Source: an archaeon
GTDB lineage: Archaea; Nanobdellota; Nanobdellia; Pacearchaeales; GW2011-AR1
DNA length: 58,511 nt
NCBI GenBank assembly: GCA_027343665.1
Contig: DAHWKL010000001.1
Location: 254,783-313,293 of the forward strand
Direction: 5' to 3'
Shown: positions 26,574 through 35,234 of the stretch, piece after piece
Position numbering within the stretch: position 1 is the stretch's first letter
How the letters are laid out: every line of letters begins with the position of its first letter
Program-made: the position numbers and the translations under genes
Notes under the pieces: generated by a model
Database searches by the model: none
Seen by the model: the letters and a program-made list of their open reading frames with translations, nothing else
What the model was told of the DNA's origin: nothing

Positions 26574-27592
26574 AAAAAACGCCTTATGAATCATACCTCT
26601 CCGGAAAACTTGTAAAAGGATGCGAACTCTGCGTCGAAGGCCGCAAGATGGTCTTGTTCGTGACGGGAATGTGCTCACGCGGATGCGATTTTTGCCCGTT
26701 GTCTAAACTGAGAAAAAATGTCGACGATATATATGCAAACGAAAGGCCCGTGAAATCAATAAAAGACCTCATAAAAGAAGTTGAAGTGTCAGGCGCAAAA
26801 GGCTGCTCACTCACAGGAGGGGATCCTCTATTAAAGCTTGACAGGACAGTGAAACTCGCAGGGGAGCTCAAGAGAAGATTCGGAAAAGATTTTCATATAC
26901 ATATCTATTTATCTACAAAACTAGTCGATGAAAAAAAACTCAGAGCACTTTCAAAAGTGGTTGATGAGGCGAGATTTCACCCTGACTTCGACAAAGATCC
27001 TGAAGATGAACTAGCGAAAATCAAACTCGCAGGGAAATTCTGGAAAAAAAGTAATATTGGGATAGAGATCCCTTCTTTTCCTGACAAGACTGAAATAATA
27101 TATGATTTCATAAAAAGAGCCCGTAATTATATATCCTTTGTGAACTTAAACGAACTTGAAGCCGGAGAAGTAATGGGCCCTTTGATGGCAAGAAAGTACA
27201 AAATTGACAAAAAGGGTTATGTTGTCAGGGATTCCGTATCGGAAGGAAAAAAACTTGGAAAAAGACTGGAAAAAGAAATGCCTGAGATTAATATCCACCT
27301 CTGCACTTCAAGACTAAAGAACTGGCACCAATACGGCAACAGACTCAAGAATTATGAGATTCCAAAATTCTCAAAAATGACAGACGATGGCACAATTGTT
27401 TATTTTTCTGCAGATGAAAAAAACAAAGAAGCCTTAATGGAAAAAGATTTCACTGATGATCCAAAGAAAAAACAGATAATATTAAACCCGGAGGTTGCAC
27501 TGGCAATTAAAGCAAAAGTTTACAGGGTGGAAGAATATCCGACTTACGACCGGGAAGAAGTATTGAGGGAAATATATAATAGGGCAGAATAA
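26570..27592 (+). CDS. Radical SAM protein of unknown reaction
   Basis: The 340-residue protein has the radical SAM cluster site CSRGCDFC (CX3CX2C, about residues 35-42) after a GCELC motif (residues about 17-21) that could bind an additional metal. SLTGGDPLL matches the SAM-binding GGE-like region. The C-terminal part is charged, with a CTSRLKNWHQYGNRL segment. Coupling to AlkD (4-base overlap) may mean a nucleic-acid or repair link, but this is speculation. Superfamily is firm, substrate unknown. Confidence 0.85.
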   Translation: MKKTPYESYLSGKLVKGCELCVEGRKMVLFVTGMCSRGCDFCPLSKLRKNVDDIYANERPVKSIKDLIKEVEVSGAKGCSLTGGDPLLKLDRTVKLAGELKRRFGKDFHIHIYLSTKLVDEKKLRALSKVVDEARFHPDFDKDPEDELAKIKLAGKFWKKSNIGIEIPSFPDKTEIIYDFIKRARNYISFVNLNELEAGEVMGPLMARKYKIDKKGYVVRDSVSEGKKLGKRLEKEMPEINIHLCTSRLKNWHQYGNRLKNYEIPKFSKMTDDGTIVYFSADEKNKEALMEKDFTDDPKKKQIILNPEVALAIKAKVYRVEEYPTYDREEVLREIYNRAE

Positions 27593-27623
27593 AACTTATA
27601 ACTTGATTTTCATAGGAATTAAA

Positions 27624-27977
27624 ATGAGTCTAAAAATAATATTAAGAGACACCGGACTCATCTTTCTTGGCGCACCTGCAGGGTATTTCGTCGGGATGGA
27701 ACTGGGATCCCTTCTTTATAGTTATTTGCCTCAGGTCAACAGGTTGGTTCAGGATGCAGGAATACTTCTCAACATAAAAGGTTACCCTCAGCAACTTCTT
27801 GAATTTGCAGGGATATTCCTTGGGCCAAATGCGGTTTATCATCATCTGAAGAACAAAACAATCAAAGAAGAACTTGAAAACAGGATATATGAACTTGAAG
27901 ATACGATTGAAAATCTCGATGAGAGAAGGCCAAAGATTATCTTCCTCAAAAAAGAGGATTATCAAAAGATACAATAG
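27624..27977 (+). CDS. Small membrane-associated protein with coiled coil
   Basis: The 117-residue protein from ATG 27624 has a hydrophobic N-terminal half (DTGLIFLGAPAGYFVGMELG, and again around LLEFAGIFLGPNAVY) and a charged, probably coiled-coil C-terminal half (about residues 78-105). A TATA-like AAAACTTATAACTTG lies about 25-30 bases upstream. No family recognised; it may anchor a coiled coil to the membrane. Confidence 0.6.
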   Translation: MSLKIILRDTGLIFLGAPAGYFVGMELGSLLYSYLPQVNRLVQDAGILLNIKGYPQQLLEFAGIFLGPNAVYHHLKNKTIKEELENRIYELEDTIENLDERRPKIIFLKKEDYQKIQ

Positions 27978-28018
27978 ACAGAATAAATTCTTTTAAACAA
28001 ATAGGAATAGATTAATCA

Positions 28019-28621
28019 ATGGGGGATGATGAATATTTTGTTTTTCTGGGAGACAGATTCAGGAAAATGCCTCTCAAAGAGATCGCAGAAATTGCGGGGC
28101 TTCCGCCAGAATTGAAAATATCGTTTTACAAGAATAAAGGACTTTACATGAAGATTTGGTCGGCAAGACTTACGACAGGGGTATTCGGAAGCCCGGGATG
28201 CTTTGTCGGGAATAAGGGCGTTAAAGGTTTTGAAAATGTAATATTATCAATGGGGGATAAAGGACTTGAAAAATTCACCGAACTCGGATTTATACCATGC
28301 GATTCGTGCCATCCTGAAAATGTCGACGGTTTTTGGGAAATAGTCAGCGAAAAAGTCCACTCAAAGTACAAGCTAAAGAATTTGAAAGAATTCACAAACA
28401 AAGATATCCTCATGTATGACGCAGGGAGAATAAGCTGGGAAGAAATACTCCCGATAACAGGTAAAGTCCCGGACAGGATCTACCTTCTTGAAGGACTTGC
28501 CAAAGAGGAAGTGGACAGATTCAGGATGAGATTCGAAAGACTCGGATTCAAAGCCGAAAATGTCGGATATTTCAATCATAATCCAGAATTCAAGATAGGT
28601 TTCAAAGAATACGATTTTTAG
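28019..28621 (+). CDS. Unknown 200-residue soluble protein
   Basis: This cytoplasmic-looking protein lacks a signal peptide and has mixed alpha/beta composition. A PCDSCHPENVDGFWE segment near residue 98 contains a CxxCH pattern and may be a metal site. Another recurrent-looking part is DAGRISWEEILPITGKVPDR. It starts at ATG 28019 with a weak TATA-like AATTCTTTTAAACAAA about 27 bases before. It lies upstream of cbf5 with its own spacing. I do not recognise the family. Confidence 0.6.
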   Translation: MGDDEYFVFLGDRFRKMPLKEIAEIAGLPPELKISFYKNKGLYMKIWSARLTTGVFGSPGCFVGNKGVKGFENVILSMGDKGLEKFTELGFIPCDSCHPENVDGFWEIVSEKVHSKYKLKNLKEFTNKDILMYDAGRISWEEILPITGKVPDRIYLLEGLAKEEVDRFRMRFERLGFKAENVGYFNHNPEFKIGFKEYDF

Positions 28622-28672
28622 ATTTGGACAAGAATCACCACTAATATAAACCCATTTTTCTAAGATATCTCC

Positions 28673-29560
28673 ATGAAAGTCGATATTGAGAAAATAAAAG
28701 AAGGAAAATCAACTGCAGAACTTCTTGAGTTCTCAATAGTGAATATAGACAAACCTTCGGGCCCGACAAGTTTTGATGTATCAGATTTTGTAAGGAAAAC
28801 CCTGGGACTTCGGAAGACTTCTCATTTCGGGACACTTGATCCTAAAGTCACAGGTGTCCTTCCTGTCGCACTGAACAGGGCATGCAAACTCACAGGATAT
28901 TTTTTGGGGGAAGACAAGACCTATGTTGGTATAGCAAGATTCCATGAAGAGGTCACCCTACCTCGGGTTGAAAAAGTTATAAAAGAAAAATTCTCGGGCG
29001 TGATAAAACAACTTCCGCCGGTCAAATCACGTGTTAAAAGAGAAGTAAGAGAAAGAGAAGTCCACTCGTTCAGGCTCCTTGAAGCAGACGGAAAAGATGT
29101 TCTCTTTGAAGCAAAAGTCCAGGGCGGAACTTATATAAGAAAACTGATCGATGACCTTGGAAAAGAGATGGAAATGGGGGCACATATGCTTGAGCTTAGG
29201 AGAACAAATGCCGGGATATTTTATGAGGATGATGAAAAATATCCATCGGTGAATCTTTATGACTTTGAAAAAGCAGCCGAAGAATACAAAAATGGAAATG
29301 ACTCTCTTCTAAGAGATATTCTGATACCCGCAGAGATAATTTCGGAAGTATATGACCCCGTGCTCATAAAAGAGAAAAATCTGAAAAAGATATATACAGG
29401 AAAACCCATACAACCTGAGGACCTTGAAGAGAAAATCAGACCTGAAAAAGGGAAAAAGATATCTGTTTTTTGCGGCGAAAAATTTGTCGGAGTTTATGAA
29501 ATTGCAAGCGAGAAAGACATCTTCGCAAAGTCTAAGTTTACGTTACAGCCGATAGAATGA
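28673..29560 (+). CDS. cbf5: Pseudouridine synthase Cbf5/TruB
   Basis: The 295-residue protein is the catalytic subunit of archaeal H/ACA RNPs and can also modify tRNA U55. Seen: VNIDKPSGPTSFDV, the catalytic Asp in HFGTLDPKVTGVLPVAL, GEDKTYVGI, QLPPVKSRVKREVREREV, and YIRKLIDDLGKEM. The C-terminal 80 residues match a PUA domain (PVLIKEKNLKKIYTGKPI onward). Its stop overlaps a lipoprotein-like gene by 4 bases, an odd partner. Confidence 0.95.
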   Translation: MKVDIEKIKEGKSTAELLEFSIVNIDKPSGPTSFDVSDFVRKTLGLRKTSHFGTLDPKVTGVLPVALNRACKLTGYFLGEDKTYVGIARFHEEVTLPRVEKVIKEKFSGVIKQLPPVKSRVKREVREREVHSFRLLEADGKDVLFEAKVQGGTYIRKLIDDLGKEMEMGAHMLELRRTNAGIFYEDDEKYPSVNLYDFEKAAEEYKNGNDSLLRDILIPAEIISEVYDPVLIKEKNLKKIYTGKPIQPEDLEEKIRPEKGKKISVFCGEKFVGVYEIASEKDIFAKSKFTLQPIE

Positions 29561-29916
29561 AAATAAAAACACTTCAAGCAATTGCACTTGGATTATTCCT
29601 ATCAGGATGCGGAATGAGCCTGAACACCTTAAAAGTAGATATAGGAAAAGAGGGATCACCTGCAGTCTCGATGAATATAAAACTCAAGGACTTCGACATG
29701 AACAGATTATATTATTCTCTTGGAATACAGATAAATGGGATAGGCAAATACCTAGACCGTGATGGCAATGGATACCTTGACCCAAAAGATTTCGAAGAGA
29801 ATTATATATCACTTACAGACGGGGATCTTGCGGAATATTTCAAAAGATATTTTGATAGGAAACCTCAGAAAGATAGTTCTTCATATAAAATTTTTTACAG
29901 ATTCGAACAAAAATAG
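29557..29916 (+). CDS. Putative lipoprotein with one EF-hand-like loop
   Basis: The 119-residue protein has a short hydrophobic N-terminus ending in a lipobox-like LSGC (Cys18), as in bacterial and haloarchaeal lipoproteins. Residues 67-78 (DRDGNGYLDPKD) form a canonical EF-hand calcium loop. The remainder is polar. It overlaps the end of cbf5 by 4 bases and precedes a second lipobox-plus-calcium-loop gene, so the two probably form a functional pair on the cell surface. Start ATG 29557. Confidence 0.7.
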   Translation: MKIKTLQAIALGLFLSGCGMSLNTLKVDIGKEGSPAVSMNIKLKDFDMNRLYYSLGIQINGIGKYLDRDGNGYLDPKDFEENYISLTDGDLAEYFKRYFDRKPQKDSSSYKIFYRFEQK

Positions 29917-29950
29917 GAAAATATATATACTTCAAAATATATATTAGAAT

Positions 29951-30700
29951 ATGCAAAAAGAAAGGAAACTTTCTAAAGTTGCAAAGTCACTTCTGACCAA
30001 GTTAATTCTTCCAGTCGCTCTCATGACAGCAGGATCAGGATGCTATACTGTCTTTGAAAACCCTGTCCTGACAAAATCAGAACAGGACAGCACATATACC
30101 CAAAATAAAAATTATCTTGATTCAGACGGGGATGGCATAGAAAATTTTTATGATCCTTATCCTTATTTATACGGACCTTATACAGATTTGAATGGCAATG
30201 GTATCATAGATGAGGGGGATGCTTATATCGGACTTGGCATGAATAATTGCTGCACTTACCCCCTATGGATAAATTCGTGGGACTGGAGATATCCCTACCT
30301 TGGATTCATGAGCTACTTAAATTACACGATGTATTACGGAGGATATTTCTCAAGGATTTATTACCCAAACCCCATAGATGTGAGAGGACATGAAAAAGCC
30401 AAAGAAACCCCTGCAAGGCCAAGAGGTGAAATTCAGAATATAGGACAAAGAGATGGGATAAATATAACAAGGGTGAGGGTTCCTGAAAGTGTGAAAACAA
30501 ACAATCCAAAGGTCAGAGCTATTTATATCCCTCCGCAGGTGAATAGTCCTCCTCAGCCAAGAGTCAGATATAACTCCCTGCCGAATGCGGGGGAAAATCC
30601 TCAAATCAGAGTGAGGGCAATATCTCCCCCGGAAACAAGAAGCAATCCTCCTGCGCCAAGACCCAGTGCACCACCACAAAATAATAGGGTGAGATATTAA
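29951..30700 (+). CDS. Putative surface protein with calcium loops and Pro-rich tail
   Basis: The 249-residue protein has a basic N-terminus, a hydrophobic stretch (LLTKLILPVALMTAGSG) and Cys31, an imperfect lipobox. Two EF-hand/thrombospondin-3-like loops follow: DSDGDGIENFYD (57-68) and DLNGNGIIDEGD (79-90). The middle is Tyr-rich, and the C-terminal 90 residues are Pro/Arg/Asn-rich and likely disordered. Its own promoter is plausible: ATATATATAC-like DNA about 25 bases before ATG 29951. Role unknown. Confidence 0.7.
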   Translation: MQKERKLSKVAKSLLTKLILPVALMTAGSGCYTVFENPVLTKSEQDSTYTQNKNYLDSDGDGIENFYDPYPYLYGPYTDLNGNGIIDEGDAYIGLGMNNCCTYPLWINSWDWRYPYLGFMSYLNYTMYYGGYFSRIYYPNPIDVRGHEKAKETPARPRGEIQNIGQRDGINITRVRVPESVKTNNPKVRAIYIPPQVNSPPQPRVRYNSLPNAGENPQIRVRAISPPETRSNPPAPRPSAPPQNNRVRY

Positions 30701-30743
30701 GGGATATCAATAATTTTATAACCTGCCTGCGTTTTTACCTTTA

Positions 30744-31328
30744 ATGAGACATTTCATTTACTTTTCATCGTCCGCGGCAACGTCAGGGAAAGCGCTTTCG
30801 GATGGTAATCTGATGAAAGCTGGAAGGATGGACATTGCGATACATTCACTTATACAGGGAGTCTTTCTTTCGCACGGTTTCAGGAAAGACGTGACCTTCC
30901 ATTTTGTTTTCTACGGGATGCCAGACCCGCCCAAACACATCGAGATAACAGTAAAAGACGGAACACCCATATCGAAAAAAGACGTCGGGAACATGATAAA
31001 AAAAATACTCTACAAATACAAGCATGGGGAAAAAACTGAAGTTTTTCCGGGATGCTTTGTCGAGAAAAAATCTTTCCTTAAAGTGGTCGAGGAAATGACT
31101 GAAAAAAAGATCGAATGCTTCATATTGGATAAAGAAGGCGAATCGATAAGGGAAATAAACATACCCGAAGAGTCATGTTTCATATTGGGAGATCACGAGG
31201 GTCTTCCGAAAAAAGAGATTAAGAGGCTCAAAGATTTTCTCACTCCCGTTTCTGTAGGGCCAAAAATGTATTTTGCATCACAGACAGTCGCCGTCGTGAA
31301 CAATGAATTGGATGTCAGAGGTTTATGA
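30744..31328 (+). CDS. trmY: tRNA pseudouridine(54) N1-methyltransferase TrmY
   Basis: The 194-residue SPOUT-class methyltransferase converts pseudouridine 54 of archaeal tRNA to N1-methylpseudouridine. Family features are MRHFIYFSSSAATSGKA at the start, DVTFHFVFYG, the knotted SAM site with FILGDHEGLPKKE, and the C-terminal VSVGPKMYFASQTVAVVNN. Length is typical. It ends with a 6-base overlap with the convergent gene at 31323. Confidence 0.94.
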   Translation: MRHFIYFSSSAATSGKALSDGNLMKAGRMDIAIHSLIQGVFLSHGFRKDVTFHFVFYGMPDPPKHIEITVKDGTPISKKDVGNMIKKILYKYKHGEKTEVFPGCFVEKKSFLKVVEEMTEKKIECFILDKEGESIREINIPEESCFILGDHEGLPKKEIKRLKDFLTPVSVGPKMYFASQTVAVVNNELDVRGL

Positions 31329-31619
31329 TCTTTCAGAGCTGTAATCCGTCTTTATTTCAATCTTCCCGAACATCTTCTCATACTCTTTTCCAAATCTCAA
31401 AAGTTCCTCCATGATAATTTTACTTGAATAGACTGTCATAATGGCGGGATTTGTATCCATAAAACTTAAAAGCAGATTCGCGCCGTGATAGATCTGCACA
31501 AATGAACCCGCACTAGTAGGAAGCCCGATCGGGAAATGCTTTTCCAAAAATTTTATCTTTTTCTCGAGCAGATTTTTTCTTTCACTCTCTTGCGCAGTTA
31601 TATCAGTTATCTTCACCAT
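31323..31619 (-). CDS. Unknown 98-residue protein
   Basis: This small soluble alpha/beta protein starts at ATG 31619 and ends 6 bases into the convergent trmY gene. Seen: a charged N-terminal helix, a glycine/serine segment (IGLPTSAGSFVQIYHGANLL) and a C-terminal helix with MEELLRFGKEYEKMFG. A TATA-like TTATTAATTTATTATT lies about 25 bases upstream on the reverse strand. No family recognised. Confidence 0.6.
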   Translation of the reverse strand: MVKITDITAQESERKNLLEKKIKFLEKHFPIGLPTSAGSFVQIYHGANLLLSFMDTNPAIMTVYSSKIIMEELLRFGKEYEKMFGKIEIKTDYSSERS

Positions 31620-31654
31620 AATAGTCTCAGGAATAATAAATTAATAAGCATTTC

Positions 31655-32206
31655 TTATAAAGAAATTTCATTCAGGACATTCACCAGCCCTTTAAAATCG
31701 TCAACTTTAAATCCTTTCATCGAAACCTGGAGCCTCCTCCTGTGAGAATCTCCCTTGAACCATTTAGCCTCTTCTTTCGCTTCTTCAATAGGTCTTTTCA
31801 CCCACCTTTCAGGAGTCGGGATGTAAATATTTTTTATCCCGAGCCTCTCAAGATAAGGAATGCATACTGAGCAGGTGTAAAGGTTATGCAAAAAAAGCTG
31901 TTTCTCATTTCGGAAATATCCTGCTGAATAGACATCACTTCCACGCACATCCCAGCCTTCCCTTCTGGCATCCAAGACCGCCTCAACTTCGGCATGATTG
32001 GAGTATCCCTGCACAATCTCCCTATCAAGTTTGAAATATCTATGGACAACAGCCCTGTTTCTTCCTGTGCCGATGAAAAGATTGTCTTTCATCACCCTGC
32101 TGCCATAAATTTCAGGGCTTCTCGACTCTGAAGCGAGGATCAGGCATGAGCGATAGATGGGATCATTTAAGATAGGCGCGGCATCAAAGAGTTTTTCTAT
32201 CTTCAT
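31655..32206 (-). CDS. Cytidine/deoxycytidylate deaminase-superfamily protein
   Basis: The 183-residue protein carries the zinc deaminase signature: HAEVEAV (His and the proton-shuttle Glu) followed by CSVC, with a 40-residue gap. RSCLILASESRS-type helices and VYSAGYFRNEKQLFLHN match the fold. The substrate could be a free nucleotide or RNA and cannot be told from sequence alone. The start at ATG 32206 is preferred; a longer frame to 32281 encodes a non-conserved hydrophobic stretch. It is monocistronic, divergent from acylphosphatase. Confidence 0.8.
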   Translation of the reverse strand: MKIEKLFDAAPILNDPIYRSCLILASESRSPEIYGSRVMKDNLFIGTGRNRAVVHRYFKLDREIVQGYSNHAEVEAVLDARREGWDVRGSDVYSAGYFRNEKQLFLHNLYTCSVCIPYLERLGIKNIYIPTPERWVKRPIEEAKEEAKWFKGDSHRRRLQVSMKGFKVDDFKGLVNVLNEISL

Positions 32207-32299
32207 ATTAACTGAAAAAACGCAAGATAATTTAAAAACAAATATACCTTCCAAACTATATATCACAAAATTTAAAATCAATTCTTTCCTCGTTAAGAT

Positions 32300-32575
32300 A
32301 TGAAGAAATCTGTAAGACTGTATATCTCCGGACTGGTTCAGGGAATATTTTTCAGGGGTTTCATAAAAGAGAATGCGGAAAAACTCAACATAAAAGGATT
32401 TGTCAGGAATCTTGAGGATGGAAGAGTTGAGGTTTTCCTTGAAGGCAACTCAGAAGATGTAAGGAAGATGATAGAGATATGCAAAAAGGGGCCGAAGCAT
32501 TCAGAGGTGAAAAATGTCGAGGAAAAACCTGAGAGGGATCAGGATTTCAAATCTTTCAAGATATTACATATATGA
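32300..32575 (+). CDS. acyP: Acylphosphatase
   Basis: The 91-residue enzyme hydrolyses acyl phosphates. The active-site loop GLVQGIFFRGF (phosphate-binding Arg) and the catalytic Asn in GFVRNLEDGRVEVFLEG are intact. Length is normal. It starts a four-gene operon (acyP, 2H phosphoesterase, RNase HI-like, GNAT) in which every gene overlaps the next by 4 bases. Confidence 0.92.
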   Translation: MKKSVRLYISGLVQGIFFRGFIKENAEKLNIKGFVRNLEDGRVEVFLEGNSEDVRKMIEICKKGPKHSEVKNVEEKPERDQDFKSFKILHI

Positions 32576-33159
32576 TATACAAAAGATGCACCGATCCGAA
32601 AGTGTTTGGCTTCGGAGTTTTGGTGCCAAAAAAGGATTACAGGAAAATATTAAAATACAAAAAAGAGATCAAACCCTATGTAGATTGGTTTGTTAAAACC
32701 CAAAATTATCCCAAATCCAACAGTATGGTTCCTCACTTGTCAATAAAATATTTAGGATACCATGAGAATTATTCAAACGAGGAAATTATGGAAATTGCCA
32801 AGGACATAAAAAAAATATCAAAGAGGTACCTCCCGATAAAAATGAAATTCCATGGGATAAAAATCGGGACCAAGAGAGATAATCTAGGAGTTCTACTTAA
32901 TTCAAAGTTCCCAACAAGTGTGAAAGAATTTCACAATGAAGTGATTTCTAAATTAAGAAATAAAATAGATATTTTTAAAGATATTGACGGCAGAAATTTT
33001 GAACCGCATATCACCATCGCATCTGGCAAGAAAAACAAAGAGAACATGAAAGCTCTAAGACTTGTGAAAAAAAAGAGCAAGAAAGATAAAGTCACAAAGA
33101 TTGAATTGAAAGATATGTACATTTATCTCAAAAAGAAGGGACCAATAATATTAAAATGA
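32572..33159 (+). CDS. 2H phosphoesterase (LigT/ThpR-like)
   Basis: The 195-residue protein has the two His-x-Ser/Thr motifs of the 2H superfamily: HLSIKYLG (near residue 60) and HITIASGKK (near residue 145). Members include ThpR (2'-5' RNA ligase/cyclic phosphodiesterase) that acts on RNA 2',3'-cyclic phosphates. It lies between acyP and an RNase HI-like gene with 4-base overlaps, an RNA-metabolism context. Divergence leaves the exact reaction open. Confidence 0.82.
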   Translation: MIYKRCTDPKVFGFGVLVPKKDYRKILKYKKEIKPYVDWFVKTQNYPKSNSMVPHLSIKYLGYHENYSNEEIMEIAKDIKKISKRYLPIKMKFHGIKIGTKRDNLGVLLNSKFPTSVKEFHNEVISKLRNKIDIFKDIDGRNFEPHITIASGKKNKENMKALRLVKKKSKKDKVTKIELKDMYIYLKKKGPIILK

Positions 33160-33572
33160 TATACACGAATTCTGACGGCGGGGCTAGAGGCAACCCCGGA
33201 CCTGCGGCGATAGGCGTTTTAGTGAGAGACGGAGAGAACATAATTGAAGAATGCGCCGAGGTCCTGAAAAAACCAACGACAAACAACATCGCGGAATATA
33301 TGGCTCTCCTCAGGGCATTGGAGACAGCATCGAAACATACGCAGGGAGAGATCACATGCGTCCTGGATTCTGAACTTGTAGTGAACCAGCTCCTTGGAAA
33401 ATACAGAGTCAGGAACCCGGCTCTCATGAGACTTTTTCTGGAAGTCCAGAAGATGCAAAACAGATTTGACAAGATAACTTATGTCCACGTGAGAAGAACA
33501 GACAGATTCCAAAAACGCGCGGATTATATCCTTAACCAGAAACTCGATGAAGCTTTCGGGAAGAAAAAATGA
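33156..33572 (+). CDS. rnhA: RNase HI-like protein (RVT_3 type)
   Basis: The 138-residue protein has the archaeal RNase HI fold. The active-site Asp lies in SDGGARGNPGPAAIGV, the Glu in NIAEYMALL, another Asp in VLDSELVVN, and the final Asp in KRADYILNQ. It should cleave RNA in RNA/DNA hybrids. It overlaps the 2H gene upstream and a GNAT gene downstream by 4 bases each. Confidence 0.9.
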   Translation: MIYTNSDGGARGNPGPAAIGVLVRDGENIIEECAEVLKKPTTNNIAEYMALLRALETASKHTQGEITCVLDSELVVNQLLGKYRVRNPALMRLFLEVQKMQNRFDKITYVHVRRTDRFQKRADYILNQKLDEAFGKKK

Positions 33573-34021
33573 TAGAGAAACTCAAAAAGAAGGACATAGA
33601 AGAAGCTTCAATGGTCTACTCCAAAGGTTTGTCCATGGAGATTCCAAAAGGCTTTGAGCCTATCAAAGAGATAGAAGTGCGGCTCAGAGATGAATTGATC
33701 GTGTATGTCAGCAAAGAGAAAGAAAAAATAAACGGTCTTGTCTCATTCGAGATAAAAGACTCTAAGATCACCCTTGATTTCATATGCGCGCTTCAGACAA
33801 GGAAAGGAATAGGAAGAAAACTTCTCGTAAAAATTGCGGAATTCGCTTTGAAAAAAGAAATCAAATTCGTGTATTCCAACGTCTCTTCCATGGACAAAAG
33901 AGTCATGTCTTTTTACCGGAAGATGGGTTTTACAAAATATTCAAGTTACCACGCGACGAAAAATTTTCTTCTTTACAGGATAAAAGCCAGGCCTGAAACA
34001 ATAATAGAAAAAGGATCCTAA
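33569..34021 (+). CDS. GNAT-family N-acetyltransferase
   Basis: The 150-residue protein has the GNAT acetyl-CoA binding motif as QTRKGIGRKLLVKI (R/Q-x-x-G-x-G) after a beta strand TLDFICAL, and the C-terminal SFYRKMGFTKY typical of the fold. It is the last gene of the acyP-2H-rnhA operon. Its acceptor is unknown; RimI-like protein acetylation or small-molecule acetylation are both possible. Confidence 0.85.
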   Translation: MIEKLKKKDIEEASMVYSKGLSMEIPKGFEPIKEIEVRLRDELIVYVSKEKEKINGLVSFEIKDSKITLDFICALQTRKGIGRKLLVKIAEFALKKEIKFVYSNVSSMDKRVMSFYRKMGFTKYSSYHATKNFLLYRIKARPETIIEKGS

Positions 34022-34074
34022 AACTATAAAATTTATAAAAGACTTTTCCTTCGGCATTATATCTGAATTGAAAG

Positions 34075-35232
34075 ATGGATTTAGTGAAAAAAAGTGCTGA
34101 TGTGATAAAAAGGCTTCAAGTTGAGAACGGAGGCATACTTGCGACGCCCAAAGACGGAGCTTATCCTTATGTTTATGTAAGAGACGCTGTCATAATGACA
34201 AAAGCCCTCAACAGGATGGGATTTTCGAAAAATTCCAAAAAGTTCTATTATTTTTTCAAGAAGATATCCAAACTTGAGAATTACAATGAAGTTTTCCACA
34301 GGTACAATCCTGACGGGACGCCGAGGGTCACGAGAAAAAATGAAAACGACAATACCGGCCTGGTGATCCACGGAATATATGACACTTACCTCTCGAGCAA
34401 AGACGATGAATTCTTAAAAGAGATGTGGCCCGTCGTGCAAAAGATATCTGATATCATCATATCCTACATGAAAAGAGGGCTTGTCAAGACCAACACAAGC
34501 ATACATGAGTATGAGGAACTCGAAAAAGGATACGAGATATGGTCGAACTCGGCATGCGCAAGAGGCCTTCTCGACGCTTCAGAGATAGCAAAAAAAATGG
34601 GCATGCAAAAGCAGGAGAAGCTCTGGAAGAAAAAAGCTGAAAAGATAAAGAGCAAGATGCAGAAAAAACTTTTCAACAAAAAGCTCGGCGTCTTCATAAA
34701 GAACAAAAAATATCCTTCAGCTCCGGATATATCCCAGCTCGCGCCTTTCTATTTCGGACTTATCGACTCGAAAGAAATACTGAAAAAAACCCTCGAAGAA
34801 GTCGAGAAGTATCTATGGAACGAGGAGATAGGGGGTTACAGAAGGTTCAGGAAGTTTGAGATATGCAAAGACTGGCATTGGTACACAGGCGGAAGCGGAA
34901 GCTGGGGAGTCCTTACCGCATGGGTCGCCGAATCATACAGGATCCTTGGCGATAAGAAAAATTACAGAAGATGCATAAACTGGGTGGAAAAGATCGCGGA
35001 AAAATCCGGCGGACTCATCCCTGAGCACATAGCGACAAAAGACGAGTATTATGAATGGAAAAACCATGAGATAGAATTCGAATCCAGGATAATAGACGGC
35101 ATGAAGAAAGCCGAGGGCAATGTCGAAAAGATAAACGGCAAGGATATCTATTACTGGGCCAATCCGCTGGGATGGAGCCACGCCGAATACATTCTAGCTA
35201 AAACCCCTGCGAAAGATCAGGATATAAAGTGA
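34075..35232 (+). CDS. Glycoside hydrolase family 15-like glucoamylase
   Basis: The 385-residue alpha/alpha-barrel protein starts at ATG 34075 with a TATA-like AAATTTATAAA about 40 bases before. GH15 features: YPYVYVRDAVIMTKALNRMG at the N-terminus, a likely catalytic acid in SIHEYEE, a WYTGGSGSWGVLTAWVAE segment, and the second Glu in GGLIPEHIATKDEY, with ANPLGWSHAEYI at the end. Such enzymes release glucose or trehalose units. There is no signal peptide, so it is probably cytoplasmic and acts on stored glycogen or trehalose. DNA here is richer in C/G codons than the flanking accessory genes. Confidence 0.85.
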   Translation: MDLVKKSADVIKRLQVENGGILATPKDGAYPYVYVRDAVIMTKALNRMGFSKNSKKFYYFFKKISKLENYNEVFHRYNPDGTPRVTRKNENDNTGLVIHGIYDTYLSSKDDEFLKEMWPVVQKISDIIISYMKRGLVKTNTSIHEYEELEKGYEIWSNSACARGLLDASEIAKKMGMQKQEKLWKKKAEKIKSKMQKKLFNKKLGVFIKNKKYPSAPDISQLAPFYFGLIDSKEILKKTLEEVEKYLWNEEIGGYRRFRKFEICKDWHWYTGGSGSWGVLTAWVAESYRILGDKKNYRRCINWVEKIAEKSGGLIPEHIATKDEYYEWKNHEIEFESRIIDGMKKAEGNVEKINGKDIYYWANPLGWSHAEYILAKTPAKDQDIK

Positions 35233-35234
35233 TT

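Noticed and set aside
28310-28330. CxxCH heme-binding-like motif in the 28019 gene
   Set aside because: The protein has no signal peptide, only one such motif and no other cytochrome features; a metal site is more likely.
32207-32281. N-terminal extension of the deaminase
   Set aside because: The extension is an AT-rich hydrophobic stretch unlike a signal peptide for a cytosolic enzyme; ATG 32206 gives a better family start.
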